Assembly: GCF_016595235.1 (NCBI RefSeq) | Contig: NZ_JAENHL010000006.1 | Location: forward strand, 868,001-932,000 | DNA from: Taklimakanibacter albus | GTDB taxonomy: Bacteria; Pseudomonadota; Alphaproteobacteria; Rhizobiales; Aestuariivirgaceae | Reading direction: 5' to 3' | DNA: 64,000 nucleotides | Made by a program: the position numbers and the translations under genes | The notes under the pieces: model-generated | What the model saw: only the letters and a program-made list of their open reading frames with translations | The model's database searches: none | What the model was told of the DNA's origin: nothing | Part shown: positions 56,874-64,000 of the stretch, piece by piece | How positions within the stretch are numbered: the stretch's first letter is position 1 | Layout: every line of letters begins with the position of its first letter

Positions 56874-58046
56874 CTAGTCCTTTATTCTCGTGATATTCCA
56901 CAGCATGAGGGCCGAGGCCGCGAAGATGATCGAGGCGGTGGCCGCATTGGCGCTGAAGTCGTCGCGGAAAGCATAGAGCCAGGCACTTGCCAGGCCGCCC
57001 ATTGTGGCGCCTGTCTGATAGACGGCGTTGAGGGTGGCGTTCAGGCTGCCACGCTGTCCGGCGGGAACCAGAAGCATCGCACTGCCGAGGATCAGGGCCA
57101 GCATCAGGTCGCGCCCGAAGGCGAATCCACCATAGGCAATTGTTTGAAAGATCGGACGCTCGGTTCCGAACGGAATGACGAGCGTGATGATGGTGATGCC
57201 GATCGACGCCGCCGCGCAGGCAGTAAGCGGATGCCGGAAACGGCCGGCCAGCTTTCCGGAGAACAGCGCGCCGAAGAGGCCGCCGATTTCGCCGAGCAGG
57301 AGGATGACGCCGATTGTTCCGGCGCCCTTGTCGGCGAGCCCATGCTGCACCAGCCAGCTCGGATAAAGTCCGAGGAAGACATACATCCCGATCGACCAGC
57401 AGAAGTAGGACAGGAGCAGGAGACGGCTGCCGGCGTTGAACGAGAGCGACAGCAGGCGTTGGCGATAGGTGCCAAGCGAGATCGGATCATGCGACACGGC
57501 CGAAGCGTCCGTAGGCGGCAAGGCTGATGCCGCTATCGCCAGGCCGAGGCAGACGCCCGCAAGCGCGACAAGCGAGAGCTGCCATGTGGCGAGCCCGCCC
57601 AGCAGGACGCCCATCGATATCGAGCACAGGAAAGCGATAGGCGCGGCTGAGGTGACATAGCCGGCGATGCGGGCGCGATCCTGCGCCGCGACATAATCGG
57701 GGATGGCGGCAAATACCGAGGCGCCGATCATGGGCATGAAGATCCCGGTTGCCGCGCGTCCGAGCGCGATCGTGACCGCGCTGTGAGTCGCGGCGGTCAG
57801 AAGCAGGACAGCGCCGCAGGCGGCCGCTCCCAGCACAATGAAACGCTTGCGGCCATAGCGGTCGATGAGCGGACCGAGGGCCAGATTGCTCACGAGCGCG
57901 ACGACGGGAAAGGCGGCGAGCACCCACCCGGCCTCGGAAGCCGTAAGACCGAGGTCCCGTTCGATGAAAGGCAGCAGCGGGATCATCATGACGATGTTGA
58001 AATTGATGACGAAAAACGCCACCCACAGGACTATGATAATGAACAT
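56874..58046 (-). CDS. MFS transporter, drug-efflux type
   Basis: A 390-residue 12-helix permease. N-terminal features are FFVINFNIVMMIPLLPFIERDLGLTASEAGWVLAAFPVVALVSNLALGPLIDRYGRKRFI, with the motif-A loop GPLIDRYGRKR and GRAATGIFMPMIGASVFA. The form is close to Bcr/AraJ-type proton antiporters, which export small molecules. It is divergent from an XRE-type regulator, 111 bp apart, that is a natural candidate for its control. The substrate is unknown. Confidence 0.9.
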   Translation of the reverse strand: MFIIIVLWVAFFVINFNIVMMIPLLPFIERDLGLTASEAGWVLAAFPVVALVSNLALGPLIDRYGRKRFIVLGAAACGAVLLLTAATHSAVTIALGRAATGIFMPMIGASVFAAIPDYVAAQDRARIAGYVTSAAPIAFLCSISMGVLLGGLATWQLSLVALAGVCLGLAIAASALPPTDASAVSHDPISLGTYRQRLLSLSFNAGSRLLLLSYFCWSIGMYVFLGLYPSWLVQHGLADKGAGTIGVILLLGEIGGLFGALFSGKLAGRFRHPLTACAAASIGITIITLVIPFGTERPIFQTIAYGGFAFGRDLMLALILGSAMLLVPAGQRGSLNATLNAVYQTGATMGGLASAWLYAFRDDFSANAATASIIFAASALMLWNITRIKD

Positions 58047-58157
58047 TTCTGCATGCCCGGCCGGTTCGAGTGAGGCACTGTCTGATCGCGATGGTCGTTG
58101 GCCGGAAGTGGAGAAATAGTGCGGGTACTTGCAGTAACAGGTTGAGGCCCATGGCCG

Positions 58158-58946
58158 ATGAGTGATGAGGGTTCGCGCCAGGAATTGTCCGAGTTCCTGA
58201 AGTCACGACGGGCGCGCCTTGCCCCGGCGGATGTCGGCTTGCCGAGTGGCGGCGGAAGGCGTATCCGCGGCTTACGACGCGAGGAGGTCGCGGTTCTCGC
58301 GGGCGTCGGATTGACCTGGTACACATGGTTCGAGCAAGGGCGCCGGATTCAGGTCTCGACACCTTTTCTTCAGAATCTGGCGCGGGCCCTGCGTCTGAGC
58401 GATTCCGAGCGCGCTCATCTGTTCATGCTGGCGCAGAACCGGCAGCCGCCCAGGGCCCTGAACGCCACGCCCGTAGACGCCCTGGAGAGGCTTAAATCCG
58501 TCCTCGCGGCGATCTCGAGCCCGGCCTATATTCGGAACAGCCGCTTCGACGTGCTCGCCTGGAATGATGCCAATACGCGGATGTTTGGCGATTTCGCGCG
58601 TGTGCCGGAGAAGGAGCGAAACATCATCCGGCGCATGTTCGCCCGCCCGCATTATCGCCGGACGATGCCGAACTGGGAGCAGGATGCCCGCGGGCTGGTG
58701 GCGTCGTTCCGTCTGAACTACGGCCAGGCGAATGGCGCGGAAGAATTCTCGTCGCTTGTCGCGGACATGATCGCATCGAGTCCGGATTTTGCGCGGATCT
58801 GGGCCGAGCATGAGGTGACGGATCTGGGGGAGGGCGTCTATCTCTACCGAACAGAACGGCGCGGAACCCTGGCCTTTCGGCATTCGACCTTGATGTCCGA
58901 AGCGTTCCCTGAGCTTCGCATCATCATTTATATTCCGGTCAGTTGA
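58158..58946 (+). CDS. XRE-type regulator with MmyB-like ligand-binding domain
   Basis: 262 residues. The N-terminal helix-turn-helix region has ELSEFLKSRRARLAPADVGLP, RIRGLRREEVAVLAGVGLTWYTWFEQGRRIQVSTPFLQNLARALRL, the hallmark of this family. The C-terminal MmyB-like domain (about 100-255) has AYIRNSRFDVLAWNDANTRMFGDF, NIIRRMFARP and TLAFRHSTLMSEAFPELRIIIYIP. The domain resembles PAS and may bind fatty-acid-like ligands. It is divergent from an MFS efflux gene and overlaps the Rrf2 gene's end by 8 bp. Confidence 0.92.
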   Translation: MSDEGSRQELSEFLKSRRARLAPADVGLPSGGGRRIRGLRREEVAVLAGVGLTWYTWFEQGRRIQVSTPFLQNLARALRLSDSERAHLFMLAQNRQPPRALNATPVDALERLKSVLAAISSPAYIRNSRFDVLAWNDANTRMFGDFARVPEKERNIIRRMFARPHYRRTMPNWEQDARGLVASFRLNYGQANGAEEFSSLVADMIASSPDFARIWAEHEVTDLGEGVYLYRTERRGTLAFRHSTLMSEAFPELRIIIYIPVS

Positions 58947-59355
58947 TCTGGCTCGCTATGTCGTCGAGCGTGGTGCCGGCAAGCGCCCGTTCGAGCGCCT
59001 GTTCGGCGCCGCGCAAAGGCTCGGCGACCAATTTGATGATCGCCGCCCCGATCGGGCATTTGTGCTTGGGGTCGGTCTTGTGCATGCGGAAGATGCTTTC
59101 ATCCTCCACCGCCTTGTAGATGTCGGCGAGGGTGATGCGCCCGGCATGGCGGCCGAGCTTGAAGCCGCCGGCGCGACCGGTGACGGAAGCGACGAGGGAG
59201 GCACGTTCGAGATCGCGCATCAGCCGGCGGATCACCACCGGATTGGTGTTGACGCTTGCGGCGACGATGGTCGAGCACACAGGGCCGCCATCCGCCCTTC
59301 GGGCGATAACGCTCAGCGCGTGAACCGCGACCATGAATCGACTGCTCGACAGCAT
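58939..59355 (-). CDS. Rrf2 family transcriptional regulator
   Basis: A 138-residue winged-helix regulator starting MLSSSRFMVAVHALSVIARR. Rrf2 signatures: VCSTIVAASVNTNPVVIRRLMRDLERASLVASVTGRAGGFKLGRHAGRITLADIYKAVE. Only a single cysteine remains in the usual cluster region (KHKCPIG), so it does not look like a [2Fe-2S]-binding IscR or NsrR and is nearer to the YwnA-like group. The target is unknown. It is divergent from ftsB and convergent with the XRE gene. Confidence 0.9.
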   Translation of the reverse strand: MLSSSRFMVAVHALSVIARRADGGPVCSTIVAASVNTNPVVIRRLMRDLERASLVASVTGRAGGFKLGRHAGRITLADIYKAVEDESIFRMHKTDPKHKCPIGAAIIKLVAEPLRGAEQALERALAGTTLDDIASQIN

Positions 59356-59440
59356 TATGCAACTCCGTCCATTACATATTTACGGCGGCAGCGCTTTACA
59401 AGCAACGCAATGTTAACCGTGAGCCGTCACTTTCGGCGTC

Positions 59441-59737
59441 ATGGTGAAGCGCAAATTCGACCTCATCGTCATGATCGTCTGCATGGGCTTGCTCGGCTAT
59501 TTCAGCTGGCATGGCTATTATGGTCCGCGCAGCTTCGATCACCGTGATGCTCTTGCCGCGAAGGCCGAAGGGCTCGACGCCAAGGTCGCCGAGATTCGGG
59601 AGCAGCGCCAGGCGCTGGAGCGCCGGGTCGCGCTGATGCGCCCGCAGTCGATCGATCCCGACATGCTCGAGGAACTGGCCCGCTCGACCCTCGATTTCGG
59701 CAAGCCCGGAGAACTCATTGTCAGGTTTCCGAACTGA
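59441..59737 (+). CDS. ftsB: Septum formation initiator (FtsB/DivIC family)
   Basis: 98 residues. A short cytosolic N-terminus, one membrane helix (about 8-26, LIVMIVCMGLLGYFSWHGYYG), then a periplasmic coiled coil (ALAAKAEGLDAKVAEIREQRQALERRVALM) and a conserved end (SIDPDMLEELARSTLDFGKPGELIV). FtsB links early and late divisome proteins with FtsL and FtsQ. In Hyphomicrobiales it normally sits between eno and pdhA; here eno is 28 kb away. Confidence 0.92.
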   Translation: MVKRKFDLIVMIVCMGLLGYFSWHGYYGPRSFDHRDALAAKAEGLDAKVAEIREQRQALERRVALMRPQSIDPDMLEELARSTLDFGKPGELIVRFPN

Positions 59738-59852
59738 ATCTCCTGAAAATTCCGGCCGATAAACCGAATTCCAGTTAATTAAGAATTTTCCCCATCGAAC
59801 CAAGGATTTAGTGCTATAGTCCCCGTCAAGAAAACGATGGAGAGGCAGCGCT

Positions 59853-60902
59853 ATGGCGGTCAAATCGGCCTATATCGCGAAAAAATCCCAGAAGAATCAA
59901 AGAGGGGAAGGGAAGTCGGGTGAGACCAGCGACTTCTTCGACCGGGAAGAAGAGCTCCAGGCCTATCATGACATGCTGCTGATCCGCCGCTTCGAAGAGA
60001 AGGCGGGCCAGCTTTATGGCATGGGCTTCATTGGCGGCTTCTGCCACCTCTATATCGGCCAGGAGGCCGTCGTCGTCGGCATGCAGATGGCGCTGAAGCC
60101 GGGCGATCAGGTCATTACCTCCTATCGCGACCATGGCCATATGCTGGCGACCGGCATGGACCCCAAGGGTGTCATGGCCGAGCTCACCGGCCGCCGCGGC
60201 GGCTATTCCAAGGGCAAGGGCGGCTCGATGCACATGTTCAGCCGCGAGAAGCAGTTCTTCGGCGGCCACGGCATCGTCGGCGCTCAGGTGCCGCTCGGCG
60301 CCGGACTTGCCTTCGCCAACAAATATCGCGGCAACGATCATGTCGCGCTCACCTATTTCGGTGAGGGCGCGTCCAATCAGGGCCAGGTCTACGAAACCTT
60401 CAATATGGCGGCGCTGTGGAAGCTGCCGGTCATCTTCATCATCGAGAACAACCGCTATGCCATGGGCACGGCGGTGACCCGTTCCGCCGCCAAGTCGGAA
60501 GAGCTGTTCAACCGCGGTTCCGTCTATGGCATTCCGGGTGAGCAGGTCGACGGCATGGATGTCCGCGCGGTGCGGGCCGCCGGCGAGAAGGCCGTGGCTC
60601 ACTGTCGCGCCGGTGAGGGGCCCTATATCCTCGAAATGATGACCTACCGTTATCGCGGGCATTCGATGTCGGATCCGGCCAAGTATCGCGCCAAGGAAGA
60701 AGTGCAGAAGATGCGCGAGGAATCTGATCCGATCGAGCAGGTGAAGAAACGCCTGATCGAGACCGGGGCCGCGAACGAAGACGAACTCAAGAAGATCGAC
60801 GCCGAGATCCGCGCCATCGTGATGGAGGCCGCCGAGTTCGCGCAGTCCGATCCCGAACCCGATCCTTCCGAATTGTGGACCGATATCTATGTGAATGCCT
60901 GA
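59853..60902 (+). CDS. pdhA: Pyruvate dehydrogenase E1 component, alpha subunit
   Basis: A 349-residue TPP-dependent subunit. It decarboxylates pyruvate with PdhB and acetylates the lipoyl groups. Motifs: MLLIRRFEEKAGQLYGMGFIGGFCHLYIGQEA, HGHMLATG, GGSMHMFSREKQFFGGHGIVGAQVP, TPP/magnesium site FGEGASNQGQVYETFNMAALWKLPVIFIIENN, and phosphorylation-loop-like YRYRGHSMSDPAKYR. The start is preceded by GGAGAGG. It heads the pdhABC genes 115 bp after ftsB. Confidence 0.97.
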   Translation: MAVKSAYIAKKSQKNQRGEGKSGETSDFFDREEELQAYHDMLLIRRFEEKAGQLYGMGFIGGFCHLYIGQEAVVVGMQMALKPGDQVITSYRDHGHMLATGMDPKGVMAELTGRRGGYSKGKGGSMHMFSREKQFFGGHGIVGAQVPLGAGLAFANKYRGNDHVALTYFGEGASNQGQVYETFNMAALWKLPVIFIIENNRYAMGTAVTRSAAKSEELFNRGSVYGIPGEQVDGMDVRAVRAAGEKAVAHCRAGEGPYILEMMTYRYRGHSMSDPAKYRAKEEVQKMREESDPIEQVKKRLIETGAANEDELKKIDAEIRAIVMEAAEFAQSDPEPDPSELWTDIYVNA

Positions 60903-60903
60903 G

Positions 60904-61194
60904 ATGGGCGGGCTCATCCATGTGGTGATGTTCGTGGGCGCGCTCGTCGCATTCATCGCCTGGGCGATGGCCGCCTTGAGTGCGTTGTCGGTGGTGCAGT
61001 TGGCACCCAGGGGCGACAAGCTCACGGCCTATTTCGACCTCGGCCGCTGGCGCTTTGCGGCGCTGGAGACACGCTTGGGCCCCGCCGTCACACCGCATAT
61101 CGTCCGCTACAAACGTGCCTTTCTGGTGTTTTTCGCCGCCATCGGCGCCATCTTCATCGTGGTGCTTTCAATCCTCTTCCTCAAGCCAGCCTGA
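60904..61194 (+). CDS. Small two-helix membrane protein inside the pdh operon
   Basis: A 96-residue protein starting MGGLIHVVMFVGALVAF, one base after the pdhA stop; an in-frame ATG at 60895 would overlap pdhA. Hydrophobic segments lie at about 4-28 and 72-94 (FLVFFAAIGAIFIVVLSILFL), with a 40-residue soluble loop (VQLAPRGDKLTAYFDLGRWRFAALETRLGP). I recognise no family. Tight packing between pdhA and pdhB supports its being a real gene. A link to the PDH complex is only by position. Confidence 0.72.
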   Translation: MGGLIHVVMFVGALVAFIAWAMAALSALSVVQLAPRGDKLTAYFDLGRWRFAALETRLGPAVTPHIVRYKRAFLVFFAAIGAIFIVVLSILFLKPA

Positions 61195-61220
61195 TCTGCG
61201 CCTTTTCGGAGACCTGATCC

Positions 61221-62585
61221 ATGCCGAATATCCTCATGCCCGCGCTTTCTCCCACCATGGAGGAAGGCAAGCTCGCCAAATGGCTCAAGCAAGTAGGCGA
61301 CAACGTCAAATCCGGCGATGTCATCGCCGAGATCGAGACCGACAAGGCGACGATGGAAGTCGAAGCCGTCGATGAGGGCAAGCTCACCGAGATCCTGGTG
61401 CCCGAGGGCACCGAGAATGTGAAGGTCAACACGCCGATCGCCATCATCCTGGCGGACGGCGAAGCTGCGCCCGCCGCGGCGCCGAAGCCGGCCGCGGAAA
61501 AACCTGCCGCTGCACCGCAGGCGGAAGCCAAGACCGAGGCGCCGGCCGCTCCTGCGATTGCGACCTCGACCCTCAAGGACACGGAAGTGCCGGAAGGCAC
61601 CGAGATGGTTCACATGACGGTGCGCGAGGCGCTGCGGCTCGCAATGTCGGAAGAGATGCGCCGCGACAAGAGCGTCTTCCTCATGGGCGAAGAGGTCGGC
61701 CAGTATCAGGGCGCCTATAAGATCAGCCAGGGCATGCTCGACGAATTCGGCCCCGAGCGCGTCATCGACACGCCGATCACCGAGCACGGCTTCACCGGCA
61801 TTGCGGTCGGCGCGGGCTTCGCCGGCCTGAAGCCGATCGTCGAATTCATGACCTTCAACTTCGCCATGCAGGCGATGGACCAGATCATCAACTCGGCCGC
61901 CAAGACGCTTTATATGGCGGGCGGCCAGATGGGCTGCTCGATCGTGTTCCGCGGTCCCAATGGCGCCGCCGCCCGCGTCGGCGCCCAGCACAGCCAGGAC
62001 TATGCCGCCTGGTATTCGAGCGTGCCGGGTCTCAAGGTGGTGATGCCTTATTCGGCGGCCGACGCGCTCGGCCTGATGAAATCCGCCATCCGTGATCCCA
62101 ATCCGGTGATCTTCCTCGAAAACGAGATCCTCTACGGCAAGAGTTTCGACGTGCCGAAGGTCGATGACTGGATCGTGCCGATCGGCAAGGCGAAAGTCGC
62201 GCGCCCCGGCAAACATGTGACGATCGTCTCCTTCGGCATCGGCATGACCTATGCGTTGGCCGCCGCCGACAAGCTCGCCGCCGAGGGCATCGAAGCCGAG
62301 GTCATCGATCTCAGGACCATCCGGCCGATGGACATCGCGACCGTCGTCGAAAGCGTGAAGAAGACCAACCGCTGCGTCACCGTCGAAGAGGCATGGCCGC
62401 AATGCTCGGTCGGTACCGAGATCGCCGCGCAATTGATGACGCATGCCTTCGACTATCTCGACGCGCCGGTGGCGCGCGTGAACGGCAAGGACGTGCCGAT
62501 GCCCTATGCCGCCAATCTCGAGAAGCTGGCGCTGCCCAGCGTGGACGATGTCGTCCAGGCCGCGAAGTCTGTCCTCTATGTGTAA
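61221..62585 (+). CDS. pdhB: Pyruvate dehydrogenase E1 component, beta subunit, with N-terminal lipoyl domain
   Basis: 454 residues. Residues 1-78 are a biotinyl-lipoyl domain ([19 protein letters not shown], lipoylated lysine in [15 protein letters not shown]). An Ala/Pro-rich linker (80-118) leads to the E1 beta core: [87 protein letters not shown], and [14 protein letters not shown]. The fused lipoyl domain is a known feature of alphaproteobacterial PdhB. Confidence 0.97.
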   Translation: MPNILMPALSPTMEEGKLAKWLKQVGDNVKSGDVIAEIETDKATMEVEAVDEGKLTEILVPEGTENVKVNTPIAIILADGEAAPAAAPKPAAEKPAAAPQAEAKTEAPAAPAIATSTLKDTEVPEGTEMVHMTVREALRLAMSEEMRRDKSVFLMGEEVGQYQGAYKISQGMLDEFGPERVIDTPITEHGFTGIAVGAGFAGLKPIVEFMTFNFAMQAMDQIINSAAKTLYMAGGQMGCSIVFRGPNGAAARVGAQHSQDYAAWYSSVPGLKVVMPYSAADALGLMKSAIRDPNPVIFLENEILYGKSFDVPKVDDWIVPIGKAKVARPGKHVTIVSFGIGMTYALAAADKLAAEGIEAEVIDLRTIRPMDIATVVESVKKTNRCVTVEEAWPQCSVGTEIAAQLMTHAFDYLDAPVARVNGKDVPMPYAANLEKLALPSVDDVVQAAKSVLYV

Positions 62586-62597
62586 GGGAGCGCGCTG

Positions 62598-63938
62598 ATG
62601 CCCACCAATATCCTGATGCCCGCTCTGTCGCCGACGATGGAAAAAGGCAAGCTCGCCAAGTGGCTCAAGAAGGAAGGTGATACGGTGAAGTCCGGCGACA
62701 TCCTCGCCGAGATCGAGACCGACAAGGCGACGATGGAAGTCGAAGCCGTCGATGAAGGCATCGTCGGCAAGATCCTGATCGCTGAAGGCACCGACGAAGT
62801 TGCAGTGAACACGCCTATCGCCGTACTTCTGGGCGAGGGCGAGCAAGCCTCCGACATCAAGGCAGGTGCCGCACCGGCGCCCGCCGCGCCGAAGCCCGCT
62901 GCCGCGGCACCGGCCGCCGCGCCGCCGGCGAAAGCTGACGCCGCCGCCGCTGCTCCGGCCGCGAAGCCGCAAGCTCCGGCACCAGCCGCCAAGGCCAACG
63001 GCCAAGCCGGCGGACGCGTTTTTGCCTCGCCCCTGGCGCGCCGCATCGCCAAGGACAAAGGCATCGACCTCGCCGCACTGCAAGGCTCGGGGCCGCATGG
63101 CCGTGTCGTGCTCAAGGACGTCGAGAACGCCAAGCCGGGCACCAAGGCGCCGACCGCGGCCGCCGCTGCAGGCGCGCCCACTCAACTGGCCGCGCCGATG
63201 GCCGACGAGGCGATCGTCAAGCTCTTTGAGCCGGGCTCCTTCGAGGTCGTGCCGCATGACGGCATGCGCAAAGTCATCGCCTCGCGCCTCATGCAGGCCA
63301 AGCAGACCATTCCGCATTTCTATCTGACCATTTCCTGCGATCTGGAGAATCTCCTCGGCGTGCGCGAGCGCCTCAACGCCCACGCGCCGCGTGACAAGGA
63401 GAAGAACCCGGCCTGGAAACTGTCGGTCAACGACTTCGTCATCAAAGCGCTGGCGCTGGCGCTGCAGCGTGTGCCCGACGCCAATGCGACCTGGACCGAA
63501 GGCGGCATGCTGAAGCACAAGCATTCCGATGTCGGCGTCGCGGTGGCGATCGAGGGCGGGTTGTTCACGCCGATCATCCGCAAAGCCGAGACCAAGACTC
63601 TGTCGGCGATCTCGCTCGAGATGAAGGATCTCGCGGCACGCGCCAGGAAGCGCCGCCTCGCACCACAGGAATATCAGGGCGGCACCACCGCCGTTTCCAA
63701 TCTCGGCATGTATGGCATCGAGAATTTCTCCGCCGTGATCAACCCACCGCATGCGACGATCCTCGCGGTCGGCGCCGGCGAGAAGAAGCCGGCCGTGGTC
63801 GGCGACAAGATCGAGATCCGCACCCAGATGATGTGCACCCTCTCGGTCGATCACCGCGCCGTCGACGGCGCGCTCGGTGCCCAGTTGCTCCAGGCCTTCA
63901 AGGTGCTCATCGAAGAACCGGCGCTGATGATGGCGTGA
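62598..63938 (+). CDS. pdhC: Dihydrolipoamide acetyltransferase (E2) of pyruvate dehydrogenase
   Basis: 446 residues. Domain order: one lipoyl domain (1-78, [15 protein letters not shown]), an Ala/Pro linker (85-135), a peripheral subunit-binding domain (about 138-175, [33 protein letters not shown]), a second linker, and the catalytic CAT domain (210-446). The CAT domain ends with the active-site motif [21 protein letters not shown]. It is the core-forming subunit that transfers acetyl to CoA. It begins 12 bp after pdhB. The lpd gene for E3 is not yet in view. Confidence 0.97.
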   Translation: MPTNILMPALSPTMEKGKLAKWLKKEGDTVKSGDILAEIETDKATMEVEAVDEGIVGKILIAEGTDEVAVNTPIAVLLGEGEQASDIKAGAAPAPAAPKPAAAAPAAAPPAKADAAAAAPAAKPQAPAPAAKANGQAGGRVFASPLARRIAKDKGIDLAALQGSGPHGRVVLKDVENAKPGTKAPTAAAAAGAPTQLAAPMADEAIVKLFEPGSFEVVPHDGMRKVIASRLMQAKQTIPHFYLTISCDLENLLGVRERLNAHAPRDKEKNPAWKLSVNDFVIKALALALQRVPDANATWTEGGMLKHKHSDVGVAVAIEGGLFTPIIRKAETKTLSAISLEMKDLAARARKRRLAPQEYQGGTTAVSNLGMYGIENFSAVINPPHATILAVGAGEKKPAVVGDKIEIRTQMMCTLSVDHRAVDGALGAQLLQAFKVLIEEPALMMA

Positions 63939-63940
63939 GA

Positions 63941-64000
63941 TGAGGCGGGCTGTCGTCATCGGGTCAGTATCAGTGTTGACGGCTGCAGCTTTCGGTTCGG
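63941..64000 (+). CDS. Possible start of a further gene, cut by the window end
   Basis: ATG at 63941, two bases after the pdhC stop, opens a frame to the window edge reading MRRAVVIGSVSVLTAAAFGS, which looks like the start of a signal peptide. No strong ribosome-binding site is visible. In related genomes a small exported hydrolase often lies between pdhC and lpd, which would fit, but 20 residues are too few to name it. Confidence 0.4.

Noticed and set aside
61107-63959. A 950-codon open frame antisense to pdhB and pdhC
   Set aside because: It spans two certain genes and their gap on the opposite strand; its repeats only mirror the two lipoyl domains and Ala/Pro linkers.

Overview
The window is a GC-rich chromosomal segment of an alphaproteobacterium, most likely of the order Hyphomicrobiales (Rhizobiales). 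The evidence is the lexA promoter, which has direct GTTC-N7-GTTC SOS boxes; a trpE / trpGDC-moaC-moeA-lexA block with separate trpE and trpG; the order tpiA, secG, pyrG, kdsA, eno, ftsB, pdhA, pdhB, pdhC; a lipoyl domain fused to the PDH E1 beta subunit; and two families of palindromic intergenic repeats of the kind common in rhizobia. The genus cannot be fixed from the sequence. No rRNA, tRNA, integrase, transposase or CRISPR array was found.

Layout. 1-3.6 kb: the 3' part of gatA, an M23 peptidase-like gene, a DUF3597 protein and lexA. 3.6-11.5 kb: a minus-strand run that reads ppiD, trpE, trpG, trpD, trpC, moaC, moeA. 11.6-17.5 kb: tpiA, a frameshifted LysE-type exporter, a LuxR-type regulator, two small unknown genes, secG and pyrG. 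17.5-28.0 kb: accessory genes, namely a RES/Xre toxin-antitoxin pair, a LacI-controlled set (solute-binding protein, unusual permease, GH1 beta-glucosidase, SDR), an MscS-type channel, a VOC protein and a thioesterase. 28.0-31.2 kb: kdsA, an orphan response regulator and eno.

31.2-59.4 kb is a second, larger accessory stretch. It holds a catabolic-looking cluster (MFS permease, GMC oxidoreductase, IclR, DapA-family lyase). Next come a MalT-like regulator, a histone-deacetylase-like amidohydrolase and a complete Liv-type ABC transporter. Two stress-type small genes follow, then a four-gene mannose operon (GT4 fused to a helical domain, GH130, phosphomannomutase, mannose-1-phosphate guanylyltransferase). 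After that lie a tail-anchored protein with a sigma-70 region 1.1-like domain, groESL with a CIRCE-like site, and several small metabolic and regulatory genes. 59.4-63.9 kb: ftsB and the pyruvate dehydrogenase genes pdhA, pdhB and pdhC, with a small membrane protein inside the operon.

The core genes (glycolysis, PDH, CTP and KDO synthesis, Sec export, tryptophan and molybdopterin synthesis, SOS control) form a backbone interrupted by two blocks of regulator-plus-transporter-plus-enzyme modules. The least explained items are the mannose operon next to the sigma-1.1-like membrane protein, the deacetylase/Liv transporter system, the permease with a binding-protein-like insert, and the structured leader of the DapA-family gene.
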